A stretch of DNA of 64,000 nucleotides. It comes from Plantago ovata. Taxonomy: Eukaryota; Streptophyta; Magnoliopsida; Lamiales; Plantaginaceae. The notes below the pieces were generated by a model. That model made no database searches and was not told the DNA's origin. It saw only the letters and a list, made by a program, of their open reading frames with translations. Location of the stretch: positions 74,808,496-74,872,495 of the forward strand of contig CM051457.1 in the NCBI GenBank assembly GCA_028274465.1, written 5' to 3'. Of the stretch, positions 1 to 11,514 are shown one piece after another. Numbering within the stretch: position 1 is the stretch's first letter; the number at the start of each line of letters is the position of its first letter. Made by a program: the position numbers and the translations under genes.

Positions 1-572
1 TTAACATACTTTTCAATAAGTTCTTTTCTGGCAAGGTTCCTTCTAGTCCTAGCGTTTTGAGTTTTGTCAGAACTCTTAGGCTTGGTCTCATTCATCTCTT
101 TGAAGTATCTTTGCTGACTTTGCTTATACTCATGAAAAAGTTGACTTTGCTTGGTTTTGAAACCAAGTCCACTTTTTGGAGAATGTTGAGCTTTTGTCTC
201 AGCAACCTTACTTGATTCAGGTTTGTCAGCAAAGGTCTTCTGATTACTTTTAGTAATCTTGCCTTTTGACTTAACAAATTGCTTTTCAGCAACTTGTTTG
301 GCGGAACGCTTTACAACATCCTTTTTCTTAATAGTTTGCTTTTCAGCAACCTGTTTTCCTTTTAAAGTCTTGTTACTTTGAGTAGCAACAGTGGGATTTA
401 CGGTCATAGGTACTTGATTGCATATTTCAGCAACCTTAGATTGACCAATCTGATAGAGTTCTGGTTGACCACTATCAGTTGCACGTACAAACGTAATTGG
501 TGATTTGTCTTTACTCAAGATTATTACATCAGCATAAGATTTGAAATTGATTTAAGATTTGGTAATTGGTAA
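1..572 (-). repeat. Inverted Sirevirus gag fragment, left arm of a head-to-head repeat
   Basis: Bases 1 to about 394 are the reverse complement of about 573-966, with only scattered differences by eye. The arm runs off the left edge. Bases 395-572 continue the same element on the minus strand, so the orientation switch is near 556-572. Read on the minus strand it is the lysine-rich tail of gag of copy A. It has no start and no complete frame of its own. It is either the end of a second, oppositely oriented copy or an inverted duplication of copy A. Which one cannot be decided without sequence left of the window. Confidence 0.8.
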
Positions 573-1166
573 AGCCCGTTGTTGCTACTCAAAGTAACAA
601 GACTTTAAACGGAAAACAGGTTGCTGAAAAGCAAACTGTTAAGAAAAAGGATGTTGTAAAGCATTCCGCCAAACAAGTCGCTGAAAAGCAATTTGTTAAG
701 TCAAAAGGCAAGATTACTAGAAGTAATCAGAAGACCTTTGCTGACAAACCTGATCAAGTAAGGTTGCTGAGACAAAAGCTCAGCATTCTCCGAAAAGTGG
801 ACTTGGTTTCAAAACCAAGCAAAGTCAACTTTTTCATGAGTATAAGCAAAGTCAACAAATATACTTCAAAGAGATGAACAAAACCAAGCCTAAGAGTTCT
901 GACAAAACTCAAAACACTCGGACTAGAAGGAACCTTGCCAGAAAAGAACTTACTGAAAAGTATGTTCAACAAAGAGGTCAACCAAGCAAGACACCACATC
1001 AGAAAGTGGACTTGATTAGCAATGATCAAAAGTCTTACGGTTCAAAACCTTCTAGTTTCTCAGTAAGTAGAAAACAAGTCAAAGTTGAAAAACTCAAGAC
1101 TTGGGTTTCCACTGGACGCTTTCTTGAACATGTTAATGGACATCCAATATTGGATAATTAACTTGT
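573..1166 (+). pseudogene. Sirevirus copy A: gag C-terminal/linker segment, frameshifted
   Basis: Two overlapping frames (566-877 and 874-1161) encode a very basic, lysine- and glutamine-rich stretch with repeated V-A-E-K-Q units, followed directly by the protease frame at 1167. In Sireviruses (Ty1/copia) this position is the tail of Gag, which binds RNA, before the protease. No zinc knuckle is visible here; the N-terminal part of gag is missing because the element changes orientation at about 572. The change of frame near 875 is a disabling indel. The family call comes from the pol that follows, not from this segment. Confidence 0.6.
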
Positions 1167-2581
1167 TTGCTCTTGATTGTGCAGACTTCAGCCACGGAGA
1201 CAAACAATGCAATTTGGCACTTTGACAGTGGTTGTGGAAAGCACATGAAGGGCAACAAGAAAAACCTTATAAACTATAGACGGTGGTCTAAAGGTCCAAC
1301 AATAAGGTTTGCTGGTGGAGGCTTTGGTTCTACTAAAGGTTATGGTGACGTGAAGTTAGGATGCATTACCATTTCGGGAGTTCTTTATGTCAAAACTCTT
1401 AAGTTTAACCTTTTTAGCATGAGTCAATTCGGTGACAAAGGTTACTTCATCAAAATCAAAAGTGATGAATGTAAACTTATAGACTTTGAGACAAAGAAGG
1501 TTATTATGGTTGCTAGAAGATCAGGAGGTTTGAATACTGTAGATTGGTCTTCAGCAATCGTTGAAAAATGCCTTGTCTCAGATCATGATTGCCTTGCTGA
1601 AAAAGCATGGTTATGGCATAAACGAACAAGTCACCTAAACTTCAAGACGCTGAATAAGCTGTCTAAAAAGGCACTTGTAGTTGGATTACCTAAGGTTACT
1701 TTCAAGAAGGATGGTGTTTGCAATGCATGTCAGCAAGGAAAGCAAACCAAATCTTCTTTCAAGAACAAGGCAGTACCATCAACTACAAAACCTTTACAAC
1801 TCTTGCACATGGACTTGTTTGAATCTTCTTCAACAAGCTATGCTGGTAAGAAGTATGGTCTGGTGGTGGTAGATGACTTTTCAAGATTAACTTGGGTAGT
1901 ATTTATCAAACACAAGTCTGAAACAAGGACTGAAATACCTAACTTGCTGAACAAGCTTGAAGTCATGAAAAATGACAAGGTAAAAGTCATTAGAACAGAC
2001 CATGGTACTGAGTTTGTAAACCAGTACATAACTGAGTATTGCACTACCAAAGGCATACAACATCAGTTATCCTCAGTAAGGACACCACAACAAATGGTGT
2101 TGCTGAAAGGAAGAATCGTACCCTTAAGGAAGCAGCCAGAACAATGCTTGCTGACACAGATATAAGTGACGCTTATTGGGTTGAAGCGATTAATACCGCC
2201 TGCTATACTCAAAATAGATGTTTGATAACTAAGGATTACAACAAAACTCCCTATGAGTTATTTGTTGGAAGACCTCCTAACATCACCCATCTAAGAGTAC
2301 TTGGTTGCAAATGCTTTGTTCTTAACAATGGTAGAGAATACTTAAGAACATTTCAACCAAAGGCAGATGAAACGATATTTCTTGGTTACTCCTTGCATAG
2401 TAAATCTTATATAGTTTATAACAAAAAGGCACAAAAGATCGAAGAATCAGTGCATGTTGTATTCTATGAAAAGTCACAAGGAGTTCCTGCTAAACAAGAA
2501 ATATCAGATTGTATGAAAAAGTTACTCATACACGAGCAAAGAACTGAATCTGATGCTAGAATATCAAATCAATTGAACTAA
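1167..2581 (+). pseudogene. Sirevirus copy A pol: aspartic protease and integrase (frameshifted)
   Basis: The polyprotein part that matures the particle and inserts the cDNA. The protease motif D-S-G is at residues 20-22 of the 1167 frame (WHFDSGCGKHM). The GAG-pre-integrase zinc motif follows (WLWHKRTSH ... CNACQQGK). Integrase shows all three acidic positions: HMDLFESS, IRTDHGTEF and NGVAERKNRTL. The last lies in another frame, because one A is missing near 2093 compared with copy B (caacaaatgg against caacaaaatgg). A second missing A near 2556 ends the frame at 2581. The catalytic residues are intact but the frame is broken. Ty1/copia order (integrase before RT) is clear. Confidence 0.9.
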
Positions 2582-3949
2582 ATGATGATTCTGACAATGA
2601 CTCTCCTCCCCCAAGTCATGACAAGATAAATATAGTTCATGATAAAGAATTTCCAGCAAAAGACGTGGTTGCTCCGGATGTTGCTGAAACTATGCAACTT
2701 CCTGTCCCTGCTGACGAGTTCCTCCAGCAATGCTGAACAAGAAGTTGTTGATGAACCAATTTCAGCAGAGACACAACAAGATACAAGTAGTACTGAGCAA
2801 GTACATATTGAAGAGTCACATGCTGAAACGCAAACCTATCCAGATCCAAAGAGCAGAAAACCTGTTAATAAATGGATTATAGATGATCCCTCTACGGATA
2901 TGATTGGTGACATTTCCAAACGCCAAGTGACTAGATCCAAAGTATCTACTATTCAAGAACTTGCTGAAGATGCAAACGTCATTGAAGTAGAAGCTTTGTT
3001 CTCTTGCTTTGTTTCAGAAATTGAACCCAAGACCATAGAAGAATCTTTAAAGCATTCTGAATGGATCAAGCCAATGCAAGAAGAACTCGATCAATTTGAA
3101 AGGAACAAAGTGTGGAAACTTGTACCCCTTGCTAAAGGAAAGAAAGCAATTGGTACAAAGTGGGTGTTCCGAAATAAGTTGAGTGAGTCTGGAGAAGTAA
3201 CAAGGAACAAAGCACGTTTAGTTGCTCAAGGTTACTGCCAGACTGAAGGATTGGACTATGATGAGTCCTATGCACCAGTTGCAAGACTGGATGCAATTAG
3301 ACTTTTCTTGGCCTTTGCTGCTCACAATGACTTCATTGTTTATCAAATGGATGTTAAAAGTGCATTCCTAAATGGTGAACTTGCTGAAGAAGTCTACTTG
3401 GAACAACCCCCTGGCTTTGAACTTCCCTCAGAAACCAAGATGGTATACAAGCTTCAGAAAGTTGTATATTGTCTAAAGCAAGCACCAAGAGCTTGGTATG
3501 ATACCTTAGTTAAGTTCTTGCTGGATAATGGTTTCAAGAGAGGTGAAGTTGACAAAACCTTATTTACCATGAACCATGATGGTAAAATACTCTTAGTCCA
3601 GATTTATGTGGATGACATAATTTTTAGATCTAAGGACAAGCAACTTTGTGATGATTTTGCCAAGCTCATGACAAACAAGTTTGAAATGAGTATGATGGGT
3701 AAATTGAATTATTTCCTAGGATTGCAAGTCAAGCAACTCAAAGATGGAATATTCATAAATCAAGCAAATTATGCGACGAAAATGCTTATAAAGTTCAGGT
3801 TCAAAGAGGAAGAAAAACCTGAAAAGATCCCTATGAGTGTTGGTACCAAATTGGGTTATATTAAACAAGATAAGAGTGTTGATGAACACAAGTATAGGAA
3901 GCTCATTGGTTCCTTGTTGTATTTAACAGCAAGTAGACCTGACATTTAG
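2582..3949 (+). pseudogene. Sirevirus copy A pol: reverse transcriptase
   Basis: The open part is 2639-3949. It holds the integrase-RT linker, rich in Ala/Glu/Gln, then a Ty1/copia RT with [33 protein letters not shown] and the active site QIYVDDIIF, so both active-site aspartates are kept. It ends at an in-frame TAG (3947-3949) where copy B reads CAG, a simple C to T change. The linker [10 protein letters not shown] next to the RT is typical, as far as I know the family, of Sirevirus/SIRE-Maximus elements. The enzyme would copy the RNA genome in the particle; here it is interrupted. Confidence 0.9.
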
Positions 3950-4551
3950 TTTGTTTTTGTGTGTGCAAGGTTCCAATCTGATCCAAGAGAGTCACACTAC
4001 AAAAAGGCACTTAAGATACTGAAATATGTCAAAGGTACAGTCAATATTGGTTATGGTATCCAAAAGATTCTGGATTGGAATTGGTTGGATATTCTCATGC
4101 TGATCATGGAGGATCAACTCTTAATAGGAAAAGTACTTCTGGAACTTGTCAGTTTCTAGATACTAGATTAATATCATGGTTCAACAAGAAGCAAACATGT
4201 GTTGCCAATTCATCCACTAAATCTGAATACATTATGGCTGGTTGTTGCACAGCTCAAATCCTATGGATTCAACAACAATTAAGAGATTATTGTATTTCTG
4301 CAAAGAAAACACCAATCGTTTGTGATAATACAAGTGCTATTTCTATCACGCAAAATCCTAAGTTCCACTCAAGGACAAAGCACATTGATATTAGACATCA
4401 TTTCATTAGAGAGCATGTGGAAAAAGGAGACATTGAGGTTGTAAAAGTAGGTACTGATGATCAACTTGCTGACATCTTTACCAAGCCCGTACCAGATAAT
4501 AGATTCGCAATGCTAAGGTATAACCTTGGATTGATTGAACTACCTCAATAA
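3950..4551 (+). pseudogene. Sirevirus copy A pol: RNase H with damaged active site
   Basis: Continues from RT after the TAG. The frame resumes at 3959 (FQSDPRESHYKKALKILKYVKG) and, after a frame change near 4070, at 4075-4551. RNase H motifs are GYSHADHGGS, SSTKSEY, CDNTSAI, and the C-terminal DIRHHFIREHVEKG and LADIFTKPVP. Copy B at the same places has GYSDADHGG and SSTESEY, so A has lost an aspartate (to H) and the glutamate of the E-x-E-Y motif (to K), both expected to matter for metal binding. The stop is at 4549-4551. About 1 kb that follows pol in copy B (21077-22060) is deleted here. Confidence 0.88.
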
Positions 4552-5465
4552 TAAGGGATTGATTCTAAGACCACAAAATCGTCAAAGGCATGCAAATAGT
4601 GCTGGAAAAAGCACTGCTCCAGTTGAATATCCGGTAAAGAACACAGTGAAAATTGTGTTGAAAAACGACCGTATAACTGAAAGACCCATGCCGCCTGCAT
4701 ATCTCGACACTACAAAGTGTGAGCAGATGATGCAATGGGGCGGATTTGCCAAAGAGAAGTACATTAGATACTTCTATGAACAAGAACTGGACGAAGAAAA
4801 CGAAGAGGCGTTGAACTTGATTAATCAACTTTCATTACTGCTCGCACTAAGAAAGTGAGCATGCTGGACACTATGAAATTCTACAACAATGCAGAAATCC
4901 AAACCCTTACTGACGGACACGGAGTCACTGAAAAAGTGATTTCTACCTCAGTTCAAGGAGTGCAAATCATCCTGAAATGGATTGATTTAGCAAACATCTT
5001 TCAGATTCCAACTACTGGAACTGAAGATCACATCACTGCCACTGATGAAGAAATTGAAGCCTTCTACTGTGATGTCAGAAATGAAAGGATGAATAAAGGC
5101 GAGATTGCTCCCGTGACTTGGACAAAGCACGAAAAAATGAAGCATCTCTGCCATTCACTTTGTCTGGTAGCTCTGCTACTCATCAATGTCTTAGACTCCC
5201 AAGTTGGAGGAATTGACCAAGTAGGCTTGAGAAGGTGGCCATTGCTGATGCATATCCATGACAATAAAACTTAACTCAACTTGGCTAAGTACATTTTCAA
5301 CAGACTTGTTGATTGTGCTACTAAGTTCAAGGTCAAGGTTGAAGACAACACAGTCTCACCTTCCTTTCCAATGATGTATGGATTGAAAATATGCTACATC
5401 CTTGAACGTTTCAGGATTCAGCTAAGAAACCCATTGCCGATTAAGAAATCAGTATGCAATGTGGG
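4552..5465 (+). pseudogene. Sirevirus copy A ORF3, N-terminal globular part
   Basis: Frames 4535-4858, 4855-5274 and 5281 onward together match copy B's ORF3, which begins with its own ATG at 22061. In A the first codons are lost with the deletion after pol. Recognisable blocks include YIRYFYEQELDEENEEAL, IILKWIDLANIFQIPTTG and VGLRRWPLLMHI. This ORF sits where Sireviruses carry an 'env-like' gene. I see no signal peptide or obvious transmembrane segment in this part, so an envelope role is not supported by the sequence. The function is unknown. It is disrupted by at least two frameshifts or stops (around 4857 and 5272). Confidence 0.7.
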
Positions 5466-8433
5466 AAGAGCCTTCTACAAGCAGAATGGACCTAAGGTTG
5501 CTGACAAGAAGTCAAAGAAGCCAACAGCTGCAAATGTTGCTGAGACTGATAACCAGTCCATGAATGCAACAGCTGCAGATGTTGCAGATATTGATCAGCA
5601 AGCTAGGTATCCAACAGCTGCAAATGTTGCTGAGAATGCAACAGCTTCAAATGTTGCTGCTGACACCACTGCGGTTGCTGAAACTAATGCACCCAGTGAG
5701 AAATCTAAGAAGAAAAAGAGGAAAGCTGATGATGACACTCAAACTGCAGATTCATCAGCTGATCCTATTCCTAAAAAAGCAAGGACAAAGACTTACCCAA
5801 GAAAGAAAACAACGACACATAAGTCCGTTCCAATTGTCCATGTCATTCAGGATGACGATGTTCCAGTGGTTGACGATACGCAAGCCACTGTAGTAGATGT
5901 TGCTGAAGTGTTTGCAGAAGCCTTCAGCAATCAACTTAACTTTGATTCATCTACTGAAGCAAGACCACATGGCAGTGAAAATGAAAATCCTGCCCAAGTC
6001 CCCTTAGAAGATATCTACATTGTAGATAATCTTGATGACAATACTCTGGAACCAGCAAGTGACATTGCTGCAGATTTGAGAAGAGCTGCACTTGCTGAAA
6101 ATGTTGCTGAAGAGACAGTTGCTGAAAAAGCAACTAGTCCGGTCCAAGAAATTGTTGAAGCTGCAATTGCTGAAGAACCACTTGCTGAAACTGCAATGGT
6201 TCAAGTCCCAGAGGTTTCTGAAACACAACAACAGACAGTATTTGACGACGCATCTTAAGATGCTGAGAATATTAGACCTAGTTCACCTATGACCTCTATT
6301 GACAAAGTTCAACTGGTGTCGACTGATGTAAGCCAGCAAATGGACTTGGAGATTGAAGACAACTCCAACAAGTCAGTAGACATGTTCATGACAAGTAGTG
6401 AACTTAGAGGTCAAGATGTCTCTGCTCAACTTGTCAATTCAGAGACAAGGGAGATTGTTGATTCTGCACAGCCTTCTCAATTAGAGAAAGGAAAGAAGTC
6501 TGCTAAAGAACAAGTCCCAGATGATGAAGCTGCTATCATTGCTGAAAGGAGTGAGTCACCACCTGCTCTTCTTCAGCATGTAGTTAACTGAGATATAAGC
6601 AAAACTTCACTATCTGACACTTTATATTTAGCTAATATAATTCTTTCTTTAAAGACTTCTCAAGATACAAGTCAGAAGATTGCTGAAACTTCTACACCAG
6701 AATCCACAACTCCTGTTCAGTAGGTAGATGAAAGTTTTGGTAATTCTACTAAGTTTGAAAACTTAGTACTTGTATCTAATATAAAGTTATTTCAGGATGA
6801 ACAATTCAAGGATGCTGCCCAAGCTCCTGAATAAATGGAAATAGTACCAGCACAACTTAGTGTGCAACATGAGCTTGCTGAAAGTCAGCAGGTAAATCAT
6901 GTTACAGTTTTAGACTCTAAAGCTATTTTCCAAAACTCTCCTGAACTTAACTTTATTCTTATTCAGGCTCAAAAGGAGACCGATGAAGTGGTTCATATCA
7001 CTGAAGATCTTGAAGTTAGTTCTAAAGAACTTTATTCAAACTTCAAAAAGAATACCTTGACCAGAGTTGCTAAGTCTGTCAGCAATTGGCAAAGGTATAG
7101 AAGGATGGATTGTTCCGATCTTCTCCTCCATCTGTCCAATGAGAAAAATAGAATCTCTCTACTAGAACTTAAGACGTTTGTACACTCCATACTTCTAGAA
7201 GAACTTACTTATTCTCAGCTAATGAGCTCAAATATGATTGCTATAATCAGAGAGAATATGAAAGCAAAGTTCAAGATTGCCTCTCCAGCTGAACAAGCTG
7301 TGATGCTCAAGGGTTCCTTTGTACCCGTGGTGGCTGATCCCCACAAAATCAATGAAGAAGAGGAAGTTACAAGTGCCGATATGTACAAACATCTCGATTT
7401 AGTCACACTAACATACGATGATGAAGAAGAAGAGGATGAAAATATCCCTAAAGATACCAGTGATGATGAAGCCAAAGGTTCTAAGGACAGCAAGGACGAT
7501 GATGATGATAATCAAGGTCCTAGTCCTGATGCTGGCGGAGTAAAAATGACAGTCGCTGAAACTGAAAATCAAAACACTGATAATCAACAAGCTGACCAAA
7601 CTCCTAGTCAGCACCAAGAATCTACTCCTGCTCCTGCTGAGACAAGTACTCAAGCAACTGAACAAGTTGCTGAAACTGAAGAAGAGTACGCCAGAAAGCG
7701 TGCTGAAATGCACACTGGAAAAGCTAAGCTTTCTGATGCCGAGTTAACAACACCCGAAGCTAAGGTCACTGATCCAAACCTTGGAGAAGAAGAAATGGAT
7801 GAAGATTATCAAAGAGCTTTACAAAATAGCCTACAGATTCATGCTAGACATACGCAAAATCTAGATATTGCTCAATCTTCAGGAGTGAACAACACGGAAG
7901 TCTCCTCCCTTCCACCTACTACTGGTGAAACTCCAGTCGTTGAGTCCAAAGAGTTTCCCTCAGCAACCACTCAACCAAAAGTGTCTGAAGCTAAAGATTT
8001 GGGAATCAAGGTTGTTGGCCTTGACGAATCTGATGACGAAGAAGATCTATCTAACTTCTCAGCAAATGAAGAAGAAAAGACAAAGAAAGTTGAACCCACA
8101 GAGGTTAACATTCCTCCACCATCTCTCCAAACTGATGAAGGAGATGCTGAGAGAAGTCGCTTGCTGAGAAATGATGATCAATTCGCTACTGAGATCAAAG
8201 CTCATTCACTTACTCCCTCTCTAGTGCTGTTTCCAAACATTGAGGACTTTACTCCCAGAATAAAGGCACTAATGGTTGTTCACAAAGCATGCCAAGAAGA
8301 GGATGATGCATTGCTTGCTGAGAGTCCGCTTGACATTGGCAAAATACTGACTACAATGCTGAAACGCACTACTACACTTACCATAGCTCAAAAGACATCA
8401 GTCTACACCACAAAAGCTATGAAGAAGATGTGA
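5466..8433 (+). pseudogene. Sirevirus copy A ORF3, Ala/Glu repeat and acidic middle part
   Basis: A low-complexity region. From 5500 to 6250 it is built on repeats of V-A-E-T/N (DNA word gttgctgaaa). Then come a basic patch (KKKKRKADDD, PKKARTKTYPRKKTT), which could act as a nuclear localisation signal, and long acidic runs (EEEEDEN, SKDDDDDNQG) with further A-E units up to 8433. Stops interrupt it at 6256-6258 (TAA where copy B reads CAT), about 6590, about 6721 (TAG) and about 6832. The open stretch 6835-8433 alone codes 532 residues. Coiled-coil or disordered structure is likely. I recognise no enzyme motif. Confidence 0.65.
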
Positions 8434-9767
8434 GTCAAGCACTCAAACTTGCTAAAAGTGCATTGAAAAAGGCTTAGGCTATTCTTGAAGAAAAAGTCGA
8501 AAATGAGCACAGACATGAGGAGAATTTGGCGTTTATTAAGGAAGAATTGTCTAAGCTAACCACAGATTAGAAAGACATGATTCTAAAATACAACAGCCTA
8601 AGTACTCTTGCTGAAAATTGCAATGAGTTTTTCTCTCTACACATCAGACCTATGATGCAATCCATATCTAATGGGGAAGATAGAAAAAGAAAGTCTTCAA
8701 GATCAAACAAACCCTCTGCTGAAGTACCATTGATTTTGCCTGGTCCACCTCCCAGAGAACCACTTGTTGAAAAAGAGCAAAGTTCTAAGAAACGAGCTGA
8801 AACAGATTCTGAGAGAAGTTCAGCAAATCCAAAAACGAGAAGAACTTCTGTTGAAACTCAAGAATACTGTCACACTGAAAGTCATCAAGATCTGAATGAA
8901 GATGATGATAATGATGATGACCAAACAATAGCTCAAGCTATAAGAGGTAAGCCTATTTCTGCCTTAACTCCATCTGGCCTATCCAAACACTTCTCTTTTG
9001 CCTCTAGATCTTCAACAATAGATCGAGAAAAAGCTAAGTCAAGAAGAAGAAGGCAAAGACAGGAAGAAAGAAGGCTAGCCAGCATTGCAATTGGCACTGG
9101 CATTGAATATACAAAGACCAGCAATGAGGAAACAGCTCAGAATGTGATCAGAAACCTACATGGTTGTTGGATCATAAAGCTGGATGATCTTTTGGCCAAT
9201 GATTTCTTTCCAACTGCTGTACTTAATCAAATGTACACTTGTATTGAATTGAATGTGGAAAGAAAAGAAAGGAATCCTCCTCCCTACCCAAGGAACATTG
9301 CTATAAAATGGCTGAATTTAGAGATCTTAGTAAGAAGAACTTCAATAAGCAAGAAAATGAAACAAGAACCTGATTTGATCAAGCCGATTGATGTTGCTTA
9401 CTATAGTGATCCTACAACCAAGAAGTCCAAGAAGAAATATGGCTTGATTCCTTATGAGTATTTTTATCTCACTGCTAAGGATCAAGAAGAAGATCTTCCC
9501 TGGTTAAGGAAAATTCATGCTAACAAGGGCATTTCAGATACTCAACTTCTCCATGCTAGCAATTGGGGCATGCACTTGTGGGTGCTTCACTACAAAGAAA
9601 TGAATGGTGAAAAGCATCATTATACTACCTGCAAGAATGCAAGGATTATTCAACTTGAAGTCCGTAAGCTACTTCAAGATTACGAGAAGGACTGTGTTGA
9701 ATTCTCTGCTCTTGCTGAGAAGAGTGTAAGGGAGATTCTTAGACAATCTTCTGCTGGAATAGCTTAA
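8434..9767 (+). pseudogene. Sirevirus copy A ORF3, coiled coil and C-terminal domain
   Basis: Bases 8434-8576 read as a heptad-like helix (SQALKLAKSALKKA, then AILEEKVENEHRHEENLAF) broken by two in-frame TAGs near 8475 and 8568. 8577-9767 is then open for 396 residues: a basic region, an acidic run (EDDDNDDDQ), an arginine-rich patch (KSRRRRQRQEERR) and a folded-looking C-terminal domain of about 220 residues with conserved-type aromatic content (WIIKLDDLL, KKYGLIPYEYFYL, NWGMHLWVLHY). I do not recognise this domain. The whole ORF3 would span about 5.2 kb, longer than pol. Confidence 0.65.
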
Positions 9768-10030
9768 GTCCCTTGTAAAAGCTTTGTTTGTTTTGTTGCT
9801 AATTACTTTAGTTAATTATCTATGAACTTTCTTGTAAACTTACTGAAAGATAACTATCAGCAATAAACTTTTGACTCTTATTGGTTTTTGATTATGCAAA
9901 CTACTTATGCTTACTGCTTTATTATTCAAGTATGCTTGCATTAATCAACTGATTTATTCAACATCAAAAACCTCTAAAAGGGTAACAATTAATTTAGCCA
10001 TGGATTGCTAACATCAAAAAGGGGGAAATA
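9768..10030 (+). promoter_or_regulatory. Sirevirus copy A 3' UTR and polypurine tract
   Basis: Non-coding. The plus-strand primer site is aaaaagggggaaa at about 10015-10028, directly before the LTR start TGTTAG at 10031. A related sequence (aacatcaaaaacctctaaaaggg, split by a few bases) lies about 50 bp upstream, and both are preceded by aacatcaaaaa. Duplicated polypurine tracts are a known Sirevirus trait. Nothing else is seen in this stretch. Confidence 0.75.
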
Positions 10031-11514
10031 TGTTAGGAAACTTGTAATTTTGATGAGCAATTAACCATGCTAAATTACGGAAAGTCCAGTAACTAGTACT
10101 CTTAAGGTCCATAGGAATTTAGAATTTTAAGGACATTGTAAAAGGGGAACGTTTGCTGAAGACTTAGTGTCGGTACTAGTTAGGTGCTTTAGTTTGCTGA
10201 TGATGTACTTTGTTTTTACAAATGAACTATTGAAGCACTAGAACCGCTCAGAAACTTGAAGATTCGAAGACTGAAGACTTAAGAAGAATTCTGAGAACGG
10301 TATCTCTACAAAGGCACATGTTGCTCAGAAAGTGAGATTTTCAGCAACAGCTCACATAAGTGAAAATCTATATGACAGAGTATGTTGTGCTTGCTGAAAC
10401 TAAGACTGACTGCTTGCTGAAATACATATGTAGCCTCCTTGCTGAAAATTCGATTCAAATGAACATTAAATGCAAAGTAAGCACGCGAAGAACATGAAGA
10501 CTAGAAGACAAATGAAGGACGTTGCTGAAAGTACAAAAGCAAGATAGTGACATCTTAAGGAACAAAGCCTTAGAATTTGAAATTCAGACGGCTCCCTTGA
10601 TTCACTATAAATAGAGGTCATACGGAAAAGAGTTGAAGTGTGTAAACAACGTGATCAAACTCACTTGTGCTTAAACACTCAATCTTCCATACTCTTTACT
10701 GCCTATTGATCCGTTCCAAGACTTAAGCTTGAAACAAAAGCTACTTGTGAAGAAGTAGAACATTCACGGCTAAGAAATTAGTTAAGTGTTCTTTCTTTCG
10801 AACAAGAACAAGTCTTGACACCAGAAACAACTTAACGTGTTTACTGAAAAGTATTACAAGTTGTGTTTCTTTAGATAACTTGTTATAGCTGAAAAAGTTA
10901 TACTCAAGTCATCTCATCCCAAACCTCTCTAACTGATAAACACCCTTTTTCAGGCGTGAAATTCAGGGGGAATTAATCAAGCATTGTGTTGCTGATTATA
11001 AGTCCCAAGTTTGGTGGAGAACAAGGTTACAGTTCTCTAGTTAGGTTGGAAACGAAGCAAGTGTGCTTTGGTTTCTGAAGAATCGGTTTAGATAGGATTT
11101 GTAAGGAACCTCAATCTTATCTTAGTGGATTGAGTCCTAGAAAGGACAAAGTGGATTAGTTGAGAGATTACGCCACTCTCAGATACCACTATAGAAGTGT
11201 TGTGTGTGATTTAAGTTACCGTATTTAGTTTTCAGCAAGCTTTACTTATTGTACACTGCCACTCTGTTCACTTGCTGAAACTAGCACTATCTGAAAAGCA
11301 CTTATTGTATAAACACTTCCGCACTCTGTTTTTAAAGTACCAGTAAAACTCGTTACTGAAAAGTAACTAGTACTTGCTGAGAGAGTTAAGTATCAACAAA
11401 CTCATTACTGAAAAGTAATAAGCACTTGCTGAGAAAAATTTTAAACGACGAAAGTTTGAAAAGACTATTCAACCCCCCCCCCCAGTCTTTTCTTGTTGTT
11501 TAAAGGGACCAACA
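10031..11514 (+). mobile_element. Sirevirus 3' LTR of copy A (shared with copy B)
   Basis: Starts TGTTAGGAAAC directly after the polypurine tract and ends ...GGGACCAACA, giving the near-inverted ends TGTTAG/CCAACA, 1484 bp. It has a TATA box (TATAAATA, 10616-10623). The word TTGCTGAA or its complement occurs about ten times. Near the end are two small hairpins with GAAA loops, GTTACT/AGTAAC (about 11350) and ATTACT/AGTAAT (about 11404), and a run of eleven C at about 11473. It is followed at once by mid-protease sequence of copy B with no primer binding site, so a second LTR or B's 5' part has been deleted. Confidence 0.85.
10616..10623 (+). promoter_or_regulatory. TATA box of the Sirevirus LTR
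   Basis: TATAAATA followed by GAGGTC, in the middle of the LTR, as expected for the U3/R boundary; transcription would start roughly 30 bp downstream. Inferred from position and consensus only. Confidence 0.6.

Noticed and set aside
4552..5465. Calling ORF3 a true envelope gene
   Set aside because: Only the position supports it; no signal peptide, membrane anchor or cysteine framework is visible.
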